A stretch of 36,029 nt of DNA, from positions 1 to 36,029 of IMG/VR virus record IMGVR_UViG_3300046785_000141. One strand, given 5' to 3'. This DNA is from a virus. Position 1 is the stretch's first letter; each line of letters starts with the position of its first letter. A program made the position numbers and the translations under genes. Below the pieces are notes generated by a model that saw only the letters and a list, made by a program, of their open reading frames with translations, did no database searches and had not been told where the DNA came from. Positions 6,901 through 15,509 of the stretch are shown piece by piece.

Positions 6901-9900
6901 CCTTTAGCACTTTTCTTTATAGCTTTTTGAATAGCTTTTGCTTTTTTTACTTTCGCCTCATACTCAGCGTTGTTCGCTGCCTTTTCCACATAGTCTATAA
7001 CCTCTTGTACTTTTTTAGCGTTATTTAGGTTAACTGTAGAAACCTGCTTTATAAGTTGCTTAGCCTTATTCAGACTAATATTGCCCATCTTTCTAACATT
7101 CTTTATAGACTCATACAGAGCTTTTCTTCTAGTTGTTTGGTCTTTCTTTGCATCACGAGCAGCTTTTGCCTCGAGCTTTATTTGATCTTTTAGAGCTGCG
7201 GACTCATCAACTGTTACAAATTTTTTATCCTTCTTTTTCTTTGCGTCTATTTGTCTTTTGGTTGGAGATGGAATCTCTAATCCAAGCTTCTTGTTTAAAT
7301 CCTGAACAACAGCTTCTCTTTCGCTATCATTCATTTGCTCATTAAACACCTGCGATCCCTCTAAATAACTTAAAGCGTTTTTTTGCTCCGCTACTCTATT
7401 ATCTTTATCTCCCCTTCGCTTGCCTCGTCCTTGAGTCTTTTCGATGATTCCATCCACGATAGAGTTCACCCTATCTGTGTTCACACTCATCACCTCTTCC
7501 TGCTCTATTTCAGGGGAAGGTTGTTCTGTCTCAGTAATTGAGTCTATTTCCGTTTGCGCTTCTTGCTCAGGAGTGAGCCGTACTTCGCTTTCCACTTCTG
7601 ATGTAGTTTCGGATTGTTGATCATTAGATATATCTCCTGTTTCTTGCTCTTGAATGGCATCTTGTTCTGTTTTAGATTCTACATTATTTTCTTTATCAAT
7701 GATTGCCTGAGCTTCAGTAACATCCCTCTGCTTAAGCGATTTAATTTGCTCATCAACATCTGTAATTCTTTTATCAACATCTTCCTTTAGAGGGCCTTCC
7801 AAGCCTTCTTTTTGTTGTGTTAGCTTTTCTCTTTGTGTTAAAAGATCTGCTGCCTCTTCTACGTTTTTAGACATTAATATAGTTCCCTTTGTTTTGAGCT
7901 CACCCGCTTGCATATTATATATTTCATTGTATGCGTTATAAGCTTGGTCTTTTGTAAGCTCTTTATTTACAACCAACTCATTAAGAGTTCCTTGAAGATT
8001 ATCTATATCTTTTCCTATAACTCTAACAAAGTCAGCTCTTCTATTTCCGCTAAGTAATTTTCTACCACCGAGAGTGGAAGTTGCTCCAATAGTTAGAACA
8101 GCTGTCTCCAGTATATCTGCCTTAGTTACACTTTGATTTAATACCTCTCGACCTATACTTTGATTTACTAGATAGTTAATACCCTTTTCACTTAACAAAA
8201 CAGGTAATTCTTCTATACCTAATTCCTTTGCGTTTTCCTTAACTAGCTCAAATCCTTTTTTCTTTAATTGTTTGGCTGTAAACTTTTTACCTTTTGTAGT
8301 GGCGAGGTTTATGATTTCTTGTTTTACACCTTGCAGTCCTGTCAAAAGTTTTGTGTTTGATCCTGCTAATCCTGAAAATATACCATCTAAAGATGCAATC
8401 GCATTCCCTGCGTTAATAGCTATCTCTGTGGCTTCATCCTCAGGCATACCTGAAGCAACTAATTGACTTCTAACATCTTCTACGCTACCCGTAAGGCTGC
8501 TTGCATATGAGGCTATACCCATACCAAAAGCTCCTGCTTTAGGGCCTTTTAAACCTAGTGCTTTCGTTGTCTTTCCACCAGATCTAATTAATGCGATAAG
8601 GTTTGCTATTGTCTGAGTTCCTCCTTGTAGCACAGATCCTGCTGTCCAATTTGTAACCTCTTCTGTTACGTCTTTTGACCTTACTATTATGTCAGATACC
8701 TCCTTTGGATTTAGTATGTCATTAACAAGTAAATTTGTTTTTCCATCAAACACTTGTCCGTTTTTATTTACAAAATACTCATCTCCTTTGTATAACACAG
8801 GCTTACCTTGAATAAAAGTTCTTCTGCTTGCGGGTGCCATTCCGCCTATATCCATATGATCAGCAGAATCTGACAACATTTCGGATAAGCCTTTTAATAC
8901 CCCTTTTTTATCATATCCTAAATTAAACAATCTTTGATCAAAAAACTCTGGAACTGATGCTAAAATATCCATAGCAAAATTAGATATAGTGCTACCAACA
9001 GTTTTCCCTATGATCTTTAAGCCAACGCTCGCTTCTTCGCCACCTCCCTTTCTAGCTGCATTAAAAAGTTCTCTTCTTGCTTCTAAATCTCTATCTACTT
9101 CATATTTTTTATACTCAGGGAATAAATCTGCCACACCCTGCATTTCAATAGCTGTATTCAAAAAAGACTCTTCTAGTCCTTTTCTTTGAGACTTTAATTC
9201 TTTTATTTCGTTTGGATCTGTAACAAAAGATAACGAAGAATCGATTTTTGATAAATCTGCTGTAATATCGTTTAAAAGAGAAGCTTTATAACCTTGTACT
9301 CTTTCGTATTGTTGCTTTTGGCTTTCATACTCATTACTATCATCACTTGAAATAAGTGTTTTAAAAAATTTATATCCTGCAGAATCTTTTCTTGTGTTAT
9401 TTTTTTTCCACTTTAAGTAGTCTTCTTTGTTTACATTTGCTCCTTGTAATATAGTGTCGTCAATTCCTCCCTCGTTCTGTTTTTCATCTTCTGTGAGCTG
9501 CGTTTTAGCTCGCTTTGAATTGGTATAACCAAAGCCTGTTTTTTCAAGTAATGACACATTACCCGCTCTATCAGATTTTTCGTAAAACTCAATTGCTTCA
9601 ACTACTTCCTCTGGGAGCTCTGATGCTTTTTTAAAAACATTCTTTCCGTTTTCATCTTTAACTACATATGACTTTTCTTTATTAGCATACATTTCTTGTT
9701 GCCAAGGTGGAAGATCTGCAAGCAGATCTAGATCCTCTGCTATATTCATAATATTATTAGCTTGATTAGCCTCAATATATCCAACTGAGTTTAAAAGCTC
9801 TAAGTTTTTGTTTCCTACAAGTAATTGATTTTGAACTTCTTCTGAGTTTGGATCAAAAGTATCCTCCTCTTCTACAAGAACATTTTCTTCAGGTTGGTTT

Positions 9901-10256
9901 TCTGATAGTGTGAGTGTTCCGTCATTTACTAAATTGTAAAAGTCGTTTCCATACTTTTCCAACAACTCCTCTTGTTTGTAAGTATTTCCAACAGGAGTAG
10001 TAAATAAAGAGTTTTTATTTGCTATTATTGGATTTAAAGAATCCGAAGAGCCAGGTTGTTCTTCCGTTTCGGTAGTAGATTCCGTAACTTCCACTTCCAA
10101 ATCTGAATCTGAGGTCTCGTTTGAATTTTTTTTTTCATCCGAGCTAACCAAAACTAAAGTTCCGTCAGCAACCAAAGAGTCAAACTGATCGCCATATTTA
10201 GCTCTCAATTCATCTTCAGAATATGTATTTCCCGCAGGAGTTTTGTACTTATTCAT
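3900..10256 (-). CDS. Giant internal virion (ejection) protein, T7 gp16-like by position
   Basis: At 2118 residues this is the largest protein in the window and the last gene of the virion arm. It follows gp14- and gp15-like genes exactly where T7 has gp16, so I infer a core protein ejected into the host with the DNA. Two copies of a roughly 33-residue module (4-36 and 85-117), with TPxGNTY and KYGxxF, open the protein, separated by an acidic linker. A Gly/Ala-rich, weakly hydrophobic region lies near 535-640, a Glu/Gln/Thr-rich low-complexity stretch near 850-935, and long Lys/Ala-rich helices follow. The region near 1355-1550 (ERGVLAEVRRVAPG, LNVYNRNLG, NYTP) resembles domains I recall from other large phage virion proteins. 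The tail is basic. No lytic transglycosylase motif was found. TAATATG joins it to the gene upstream. Confidence 0.75.
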   Translation of the reverse strand: MNKYKTPAGNTYSEDELRAKYGDQFDSLVADGTLVLVSSDEKKNSNETSDSDLEVEVTESTTETEEQPGSSDSLNPIIANKNSLFTTPVGNTYKQEELLEKYGNDFYNLVNDGTLTLSENQPEENVLVEEEDTFDPNSEEVQNQLLVGNKNLELLNSVGYIEANQANNIMNIAEDLDLLADLPPWQQEMYANKEKSYVVKDENGKNVFKKASELPEEVVEAIEFYEKSDRAGNVSLLEKTGFGYTNSKRAKTQLTEDEKQNEGGIDDTILQGANVNKEDYLKWKKNNTRKDSAGYKFFKTLISSDDSNEYESQKQQYERVQGYKASLLNDITADLSKIDSSLSFVTDPNEIKELKSQRKGLEESFLNTAIEMQGVADLFPEYKKYEVDRDLEARRELFNAARKGGGEEASVGLKIIGKTVGSTISNFAMDILASVPEFFDQRLFNLGYDKKGVLKGLSEMLSDSADHMDIGGMAPASRRTFIQGKPVLYKGDEYFVNKNGQVFDGKTNLLVNDILNPKEVSDIIVRSKDVTEEVTNWTAGSVLQGGTQTIANLIALIRSGGKTTKALGLKGPKAGAFGMGIASYASSLTGSVEDVRSQLVASGMPEDEATEIAINAGNAIASLDGIFSGLAGSNTKLLTGLQGVKQEIINLATTKGKKFTAKQLKKKGFELVKENAKELGIEELPVLLSEKGINYLVNQSIGREVLNQSVTKADILETAVLTIGATSTLGGRKLLSGNRRADFVRVIGKDIDNLQGTLNELVVNKELTKDQAYNAYNEIYNMQAGELKTKGTILMSKNVEEAADLLTQREKLTQQKEGLEGPLKEDVDKRITDVDEQIKSLKQRDVTEAQAIIDKENNVESKTEQDAIQEQETGDISNDQQSETTSEVESEVRLTPEQEAQTEIDSITETEQPSPEIEQEEVMSVNTDRVNSIVDGIIEKTQGRGKRRGDKDNRVAEQKNALSYLEGSQVFNEQMNDSEREAVVQDLNKKLGLEIPSPTKRQIDAKKKKDKKFVTVDESAALKDQIKLEAKAARDAKKDQTTRRKALYESIKNVRKMGNISLNKAKQLIKQVSTVNLNNAKKVQEVIDYVEKAANNAEYEAKVKKAKAIQKAIKKSAKGKEATLSDAALQFAKVNPSNVTDIDSYLENAQSVKDGLQKTKKTKGGLKVTKPFDVAKIDQYSKTEIENEAKKNFQLAKESFQDLTGTEPGDLTLEQIKEVLNTYETTPEKKADFEKENADVIDKAVNNAFNNTKINIKGSIESGDLQLDGEKKSLIRDFLNMDLSVFNTSQKMAILDAIVNFEMNQSTGGMQSMLSQYRGNKGMQTLKKDGIKSIEKSTWLGRTWNKYIATLPNVFDLMFKSQAKANKVMKEMGFTDLVNGSNKANKQASVVEKDYAKAFDKKKMREGKYFDEKNDIERGVLAEVRRVAPGTEAEQQAEFETSKSLIKETYERLLNSKDSANQKKGEVIKEVYDKILADAETINDVESKVDPANLEGVNYITEVWANEYEALADTSLNVYNRNLGKDINYTPRSVQKLQAEDKPIDITEPAFNPDMQQRGVYDKETGVIKPTTKPKTLPKGRVLNLGFDRQNLTNYKAAMTDVYTAPSIQQIQGARDSDAYNDVLQNENSREVIQDRINNYVASIRGVSQFEKEQKENTKLVRAMDKLATFGVVKALGGLTQPFKQMVPIFNTAVNTGIVNTLKGVQLVTQKEVNEAINNSGMPISNRGVQSQSDIESVDSKIDNTTRSVGGKIVKALDSANKKVLDATLVKPDVGTARASFIAYYIEAEGKKGVPSNEIDWTKPLNQESLNFAQQQVDRQQNTSDQNLQGGLFTSQNLTTQFIRKTAFPFANFLLNQKTRMYADINTLINNPTALPGDKKRAAKSLAGLGIETAAFNALGLGISSMLANLTKSIVGEDEDDKRPQWEKDMKDREEGDKRIRNQVRGRLGNVLNDVINPLPVTNDQVLNSANSLLGLFQDGEKDGDAFKFFAKTDKGMLEQLGVLGIGATKAKQLVEMIKISQTGEFKNYYGSTTKLSKSAQEKVGNTAIIYALHLVGAIPFSEVGYMSERALRDIKKMKEAKPERFEEEKDTRKTLEDVGKSKKSKIIKSNKLGKGKL

Positions 10257-10257
10257 A

Positions 10258-12303
10258 TTATTGATTCATTTTATTGAGAAATGCCTGAACCCCTCCCTGA
10301 AGTATCGAATCACCATTGTCACTTGCGTTTCCAATATTCGAGATTGTTTCTTTTACTGTAATCCCCTCTGCGTCTATGGCGCTTATTATCAAATTGTTAC
10401 CACTTGATTTAACTGAAAATCCTTTTGGTAATGACAGTCCAAGTGCATCATAAGCGCTTCCTACTGCAGCTTCTACACCACCCACTAAAACTGACATGTC
10501 TTGACCACTATAAGAGGCAGTATCAGCCTTATCAAAAGCATTTGTTAATTGGCTGCTTAAACTTGTTTTACTTCCACCAAGATTATATTCACCTGCAAGG
10601 GTTATGTTTTTAGTTTGCTTGTATGTTTTTGTTCTAGATCCTTTACCTGGTTGAGATACGTCTTCAAATATAGCGCTTCCTCGTTTTTTGAACTCGTCAA
10701 ACCCTATATCTGCAGATACCCCGTCTTTGTTGAAGTATTCGTAGTTTGATTTTACAAAATCTTCACCGCTAGTTTGCTTAAATACATCTCTTCCTTTCTC
10801 GTCTTTAACCACCTCACCAAACTCCACAGGTATGATTTGACCTCCTAGATTAAGATTTATAGCGGTAACTATTTCTTTTTCTGTAAACCCTCCTTTTCCA
10901 TCAGGAACAGAAACGGTTTTTGTTGTTTCACTAATGTCCGAATAACTTAAGCCAGATATTCCTTGAAGTTCTTGAATTGCCAATTCCATATCCTGCGTTG
11001 TTTTTGCTCCCCTAAGGTTGTTAAGTGCAGCAATTGTTCTAGTTCCTTTATCAATATCACTTTTACTACCACCCCTTTTTTGAGGTGTATTTTGATCGAA
11101 CTGACTATCTCTATCACCCTTTTGAATTTTCTTTTGTAAAGAATCAACATATCCTTTTCTAGCAAATGCGTGTGATGCTTCAATTTGTTCATCACTCATT
11201 TCTGTAACCATTTTGTTGTTATTGGCTACGGTTTGCTTAGTGTATTTTTTTACTGTATATTCTTTTTCTTTAAAATTTTCATCTATCCCAATTATTGTAA
11301 TTGTTTCATTACTTACATCTTTACCGCTATTGTCATATAACTTATCACCATCCCATTCGTTAAATGGAATAACCTGACCTCCTATGCCATTGTCTACAAA
11401 TAAACTGGCAGTAGCATCTATAGTTCCGTATTTTGAAGCGACTTCTGTTTCGATAAATTGCCCCATCCCTGGCCTCTGTCTTAAATCATCAACAATATTT
11501 CCACTCATGTTTTCTATTCTCATCATTTCTTGATAAGAAGCGGCCCCTGGCCCTTGAGAAAATTCTTGAATATCTTTAGTTAAATAAACTCTTTGAGCTC
11601 TAGTATTGTTATCATGCTTTAAAGCCAAAACACTTGTGGTGTTTTCTCCTTCGGCAAGCACCGGGTTTCCTTCATCGTCTAACACTGGCTCATAAGTACG
11701 AGTTTTGGGATTAATTTTCATTTTATAAAAACTAACAGTACCCATCCCCTTATCGTCTATTCCAAAATCCACTCCAGACAATGTTCCAATTTGAGTAACT
11801 AACTTTTGGTTTGCAGCTTCTACTCCGCCAGATATAGGTGGTACAAATGTTTGTGTCCCATCTTCGTTATCTTTATAATAACCCTTTGCTCGTTTTTTAG
11901 TCAGCTCTAATTCTTCTCCAAATTTATTTGTAAAATCTATAAAGGTTTCAAATGTTTGTTGACCGTTTTGTTCAAAAATTAAATTGTCATCAGGATTTAA
12001 TGATCCTATTCTAACTAATTTTTCTTGAGTTAACCTTTGGTTCTTGTAAGTTTCAAGAGCTTCTAATATTTTTGAGTTAGCTGTTTCATTGTCGCCAAGT
12101 TTGCCTTTGGCTGCCTCTTCTGCTTCTCTTATTTCTTTTTGAGTGTTTTGCTTAAGAGTAAGTCTTTCTAGGTCTATATTTTTTTTCCAATCCTGAACAC
12201 CCTTAATTCCTGCATCTATAGCTGCAAACTTAGCCTCTAATTGGTTTCCTCCAATTAAATCTTTTGCTAATGCTGCTTTCGATGCTTCTAATGCATTACC
12301 CAT
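10258..12303 (-). CDS. Internal virion protein, T7 gp15-like by position
   Basis: The 681-residue protein is read between the gp14-like and the giant gp16-like genes with almost no spacing (5 and 1 bases). Residues 10-140 are charged and helical, probably coiled coil (KAALAKDLIGG, REAEEAAKGKL). The middle is mixed alpha/beta with many charged loops, and the end is Gly/Ser-rich. T7 gp15 has 747 residues and forms the periplasmic tube of the ejectosome with gp16; the assignment here rests on order and size, not on clear sequence similarity. An alternative is a generic internal or cargo virion protein. Confidence 0.65.
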   Translation of the reverse strand: MGNALEASKAALAKDLIGGNQLEAKFAAIDAGIKGVQDWKKNIDLERLTLKQNTQKEIREAEEAAKGKLGDNETANSKILEALETYKNQRLTQEKLVRIGSLNPDDNLIFEQNGQQTFETFIDFTNKFGEELELTKKRAKGYYKDNEDGTQTFVPPISGGVEAANQKLVTQIGTLSGVDFGIDDKGMGTVSFYKMKINPKTRTYEPVLDDEGNPVLAEGENTTSVLALKHDNNTRAQRVYLTKDIQEFSQGPGAASYQEMMRIENMSGNIVDDLRQRPGMGQFIETEVASKYGTIDATASLFVDNGIGGQVIPFNEWDGDKLYDNSGKDVSNETITIIGIDENFKEKEYTVKKYTKQTVANNNKMVTEMSDEQIEASHAFARKGYVDSLQKKIQKGDRDSQFDQNTPQKRGGSKSDIDKGTRTIAALNNLRGAKTTQDMELAIQELQGISGLSYSDISETTKTVSVPDGKGGFTEKEIVTAINLNLGGQIIPVEFGEVVKDEKGRDVFKQTSGEDFVKSNYEYFNKDGVSADIGFDEFKKRGSAIFEDVSQPGKGSRTKTYKQTKNITLAGEYNLGGSKTSLSSQLTNAFDKADTASYSGQDMSVLVGGVEAAVGSAYDALGLSLPKGFSVKSSGNNLIISAIDAEGITVKETISNIGNASDNGDSILQGGVQAFLNKMNQ

Positions 12304-12308
12304 TTCGT

Positions 12309-13349
12309 TTATTGTTTTTGATTAAAAATACCACCGGCATTAAATAATTGTGAAAAATAATCTCCAAACTCAGTGCCGCTTGCTGCACCACTACTTATTT
12401 TTTGCTCTGGAGTCATAAATTGAGAAAAATCTACCCCCAAAATATTAAATTTATTAATTCCATCTTGAAGATTAGCCTGAGCTTGAGTGCTTGTGTCGCT
12501 GGGGTTAGTACTTGTCCCTGCATTTGTAGAGGCATTTTTAATGTTAGCTATTCCCGCAACAGCGTCTTTTGCTCCACCTAAGAAATTTCCAATGCCTGAT
12601 AAAACTTTTCCAGCTCCAGTTTGTCCTCCAAACCCTTCCGTTCCAAAACCTTCTAGTGTTCCGGCTCTTTTAATAGCGTTAAAATCACCAGCTTTAAAAT
12701 CACCATAACCTTCTAGTCCTTCAATTTGTCCTAAAGCTTCTGATTTAGATATTCCTTGTTTTTCTGCCAAAGCATCTACTGCTTTTCCTTCTGCACCTCC
12801 AAAAGCTCCTATTGCTGACGTTAATCCTGCAACACCTGCATTTATAAATGAACCAGTGGCAGATGCTTGTAGTGCATCTGCCTCTGCTCTCTTGGCTTTA
12901 GCCTCCAAGCCTGCTGATGCTGCTCTATCGTCTTGTAATGCAGCAATACGAGCCGCATCCGTTTCTGACGCTTTAGCTCTTTGCATGTCAATGTTAAGCT
13001 TTTGCATTGCCATTTTATCGGCAATTTGACCAGTTCCTATATCTTGTACTTGTTTTACTTTACCTGCAGTTGCAGCAACACCTCTTTGGTCTCCTTCTTG
13101 AGCCGCCTCAAGTAATTGAGAGCCCTGTACGTTTGATAGTTGAAGTTGTTTGTCGTAAATATCAGTTGTAGCTCTAATTGCATCATAAAAGTTTTGCTCT
13201 AATCTAGCTACTGACTCTTGCTCAAGTTGTTCTTGTTCAAGCTCTAATCTTCCTGCGGCTCTTGCCGCATCTTTGCCTGCATCAGCTGCTAAAAAACCTT
13301 TTGCTGCTTGACCTCCTACGGCTATTACTGCGCTTGTTACTGCTGCCAT
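12309..13349 (-). CDS. Internal virion protein, T7 gp14-like (membrane-pore candidate)
   Basis: The 346-residue protein opens with a small-residue hydrophobic stretch (AVTSAVIAVGGQAAKGFLA). It continues as a long Ala/Gln/Glu-rich helix (about 25-170) and has a second Gly/Ala hydrophobic patch near 166-185 (SFINAGVAGLTSAIGAFGG). The C-terminal half is Gly-rich and low complexity. This composition is typical of gp14-type ejection proteins, which insert in the outer membrane; T7 gp14 is shorter (196 residues). The gene sits directly after the GNAT gene (1-base gap) and before the gp15-like gene, matching the T7 order. Confidence 0.65.
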   Translation of the reverse strand: MAAVTSAVIAVGGQAAKGFLAADAGKDAARAAGRLELEQEQLEQESVARLEQNFYDAIRATTDIYDKQLQLSNVQGSQLLEAAQEGDQRGVAATAGKVKQVQDIGTGQIADKMAMQKLNIDMQRAKASETDAARIAALQDDRAASAGLEAKAKRAEADALQASATGSFINAGVAGLTSAIGAFGGAEGKAVDALAEKQGISKSEALGQIEGLEGYGDFKAGDFNAIKRAGTLEGFGTEGFGGQTGAGKVLSGIGNFLGGAKDAVAGIANIKNASTNAGTSTNPSDTSTQAQANLQDGINKFNILGVDFSQFMTPEQKISSGAASGTEFGDYFSQLFNAGGIFNQKQ

Positions 13350-13350
13350 A

Positions 13351-13761
13351 TTATAATTTTTTAATCATTTCTGCGTTATATGTATCTCCTTTTATATATC
13401 CATTTTTTTCATAAACTTCAATTAAAGAATTTGACTTTAATAACGCGTAGCTATATTTGCAATTACTTAATTTTAAAGTATGAGTTAAAACTTGTACTAA
13501 AAAACTCAAAGCTTCTTTTCTTTTCTTTCTGTCTTTATACTCAAAATTAGAAACAATCCAATCGCACCACCCTACTTTTGAGTTAGTCACATATATATAC
13601 CCTGCGCAAACAGGAATTTCTTTATCATAAACTATAAAACCTCCTTTTCCATTGTTTGGTAAAAAGTCTTTTAATGGAGCTGTCCATTTCCAGTCTTTCC
13701 ACCATTTTGTCAAAATGGTTTGATAGTCATTTTCATTTAATTCTCTTATAGTAAATTTCAT
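13351..13761 (-). CDS. GNAT-fold protein at the T7 gp13 position
   Basis: The 136-residue protein has the layout of GNAT N-acetyltransferases: IRELNENDYQTI at the N-terminus, the beta strands GFIVYDKEIPVCAGYIYV (46-63), the segment KRKEALSFLVQVL (81-93) where acetyl-CoA would bind, and the C-terminal YEKNGYIKGD (112-121). The WWKDWKW stretch (20-26) is common in phage GNAT proteins. The usual Q/RxxGxG/A loop is degenerate, so activity is uncertain. T7 gp13, also acetyltransferase-like and 138 residues long, sits just before gp14, the same position as here. It may be a catalytic enzyme or an assembly factor. A TATCTTTG box lies 5 bases upstream of the start. Confidence 0.72.
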   Translation of the reverse strand: MKFTIRELNENDYQTILTKWWKDWKWTAPLKDFLPNNGKGGFIVYDKEIPVCAGYIYVTNSKVGWCDWIVSNFEYKDRKKRKEALSFLVQVLTHTLKLSNCKYSYALLKSNSLIEVYEKNGYIKGDTYNAEMIKKL

Positions 13762-13766
13762 TTACG

Positions 13767-13774
13767 CAAAGATA
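13767..13774 (-). promoter_or_regulatory. TATCTTTG box before the GNAT/ejection module
   Basis: The minus strand reads TATCTTTG, a full match to the Bacteroidetes -7 element TAnnTTTG, ending 5 bases before the GNAT start codon, so a transcript would have almost no leader. No clear -33 TTTG was found at the expected spacing. The site lies in the gap between the last tail gene and the ejection module, where a promoter makes sense. Confidence 0.45.
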
Positions 13775-13781
13775 CAAAAAA

Positions 13782-14564
13782 CTAAGGATTACTTTTAAAC
13801 ACTTCGGAATCAACTGTAAAAAGCTCTACAGCAGTCTTGCTATCATTTGTTATTTTAAACTCCAAATAATACCCTGTTGCCCCATAAGATTCGGCAACAG
13901 GATCTTTTAATACCAATATATAGGCATTAGAAGGCACTACAGAGCCAACTGGCAAAAAGTCTGTAGCATCTACGGAAAGTGTTTTTCGGTCGCTACTAAT
14001 GGCTGTTATTTCGCCCACAGCAATAGGACTACTATATGTGTTTCCCGCAATTAACAAGCTGTAATTTAATTCATCCCCTATAGATATTAAAGATGATACT
14101 CTAAAATCAAATTCTATTGTTATAGTACCAGGGGAAGAACCTGTTGTAGTAACAAAACTACCAATTCCTTGAGTTGATCTTAAAGCTAAATTTTCTGATC
14201 CTGATATTCTTTTTATAAAAGCAAAGAAACTTCCTTCTTTTTTTACAAAATCACTAGCAGGCATAAACCCTGCTCCTAAATCTGTTGTGATGTTAATATC
14301 CCAATTGTCATCACTTTCAAGCTCTATTGTTTTAAATACTTTTACAGTTGTTGGTTCTTGGTTAAAAACACCCGTTAGTGTAGAATCATAATCTTCTCCA
14401 TAATATCGGTTTCTAATAGGGTTTGTATTGTGTCTATATAAATTGCCACTTTTAAAAGTATACAAATATTGATTCATTCCCAATATAAAATCAGGAAAGT
14501 AGCTATAAAAAGATGGCCATCCCTTTACTGTTTCGCTATATGTTACTGTATAATTCTCTGGCAT
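13782..14564 (-). CDS. Tail protein resembling the C-terminal domain of the tail hub
   Basis: The 260-residue protein begins with a stretch (GWPSFYSYFPDFILGMNQ and YTFKSGNLYRHN, about residues 14-47) that I know as an internal domain near the C-terminal end of many phage tail-hub/stabilisation proteins. NRYYGEDYDSTLT and FNQEPTTVKVFKTIELES follow, also typical of that domain. The second half is beta-rich. It is separated from the large hub gene by one other gene, so it may be a detached hub domain that assembles with it. It starts after a 10-base A run that follows the stop of the previous gene. Confidence 0.55.
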   Translation of the reverse strand: MPENYTVTYSETVKGWPSFYSYFPDFILGMNQYLYTFKSGNLYRHNTNPIRNRYYGEDYDSTLTGVFNQEPTTVKVFKTIELESDDNWDINITTDLGAGFMPASDFVKKEGSFFAFIKRISGSENLALRSTQGIGSFVTTTGSSPGTITIEFDFRVSSLISIGDELNYSLLIAGNTYSSPIAVGEITAISSDRKTLSVDATDFLPVGSVVPSNAYILVLKDPVAESYGATGYYLEFKITNDSKTAVELFTVDSEVFKSNP

Positions 14565-14574
14565 AATTTTTTTT

Positions 14575-15501
14575 TTAAGGGCCTACGCAAGTCTGTATGT
14601 TACTTACAACGCCATTTGTTACTGTTATTACTTGATTATTATCCATTAAATAATTTTGATCTGTAGCTCTGTTAACTCCATTCTGATCTAAAAACACAAA
14701 GTTATTAAGCACTGGGTAAGTATTTGTGCCGTTTCTAAACTGCGCAAAATAATAAGTTTCAGATGTAGTACCACAATTTATGCCGGTCGCGCCTCGTGCC
14801 TGTCCAGTAAAAGAAGGTAAAGGAGCCTGACACTCAACTTCTAGATTCCATCCTGTTGTAGCACACGGCCCTAAAACCTGAACTGTTATTAAGCCTGGTA
14901 ATCTATTTGGTTTTGGCAACACTAAAGTACTATATTCATTTACGCCACCTCCAACAAAATCTCCTGTTTGAATTGTAACTGATTGAGGAGATGGCGTTCC
15001 TACTAACCAGCCTGTAGCGTCAAATCCATCATAAAAAATGTAATTAGCTGTATTAGGAGCTGCAGGAACACAAGTATTTGTCGAATTACCCAATATAGTA
15101 AAGGAGTTTGCAACTCCGCTTGTTGATTGCCTATTTCCATCTGTAGGGCTCATTAACCTGTTGTAGTATACTCCGTCATATAGCACCCTTATTCCATCTG
15201 GAATGCTTGCAGGATTAAAATGAATTAATACCGCGCCTGTGTCGCCAGTGCTAGTTCCTGCACTAAACGCTAACTCATAAAGTCCATTAGTACCCCCTGG
15301 CGGGACAATAGTACCCCCGCATGGGATACCACATTCTTCGCATATAACCGTTGGCCCTAGTATGCCAGCCAGTTGTTGACGATAGTTTCCATCACTTTGA
15401 TAAAATCCGTCAGGTGCTTTAACCAAAAGGTCTTCATCATCATAAACTGCAGAGGCAGTTAAAAAGTCATTTGAATCTATGTATTTGTTTTGTAAGCTCA
15501 T
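14575..15501 (-). CDS. Beta-rich tail-associated protein, unknown role
   Basis: The 308-residue protein is rich in Gly, Thr, Asn and beta-strand patterns. It has a cysteine cluster at about residues 54-61 (CEECGIPC) and a motif HFNPASIPDGIRVLYDGVYYN (about 110-130), with further cysteines spread towards the end. No catalytic motif is visible. It lies between the hub gene and the hub-like 260-aa protein with short gaps (8 and 10 bases), so it is probably a tail or receptor-contact component. The large hub has a similar HFNPSFILGG segment near its own C-terminus, suggesting a shared fold. Confidence 0.5.
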   Translation of the reverse strand: MSLQNKYIDSNDFLTASAVYDDEDLLVKAPDGFYQSDGNYRQQLAGILGPTVICEECGIPCGGTIVPPGGTNGLYELAFSAGTSTGDTGAVLIHFNPASIPDGIRVLYDGVYYNRLMSPTDGNRQSTSGVANSFTILGNSTNTCVPAAPNTANYIFYDGFDATGWLVGTPSPQSVTIQTGDFVGGGVNEYSTLVLPKPNRLPGLITVQVLGPCATTGWNLEVECQAPLPSFTGQARGATGINCGTTSETYYFAQFRNGTNTYPVLNNFVFLDQNGVNRATDQNYLMDNNQVITVTNGVVSNIQTCVGP

Positions 15502-15509
15502 AATTTAAT

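Noticed and set aside
14567-14576. Ten-base homopolymer between two tail genes as a frameshift or sequencing error joining them
   Set aside because: The stop of the upstream gene comes before the run, so a length change in it cannot fuse the two frames.
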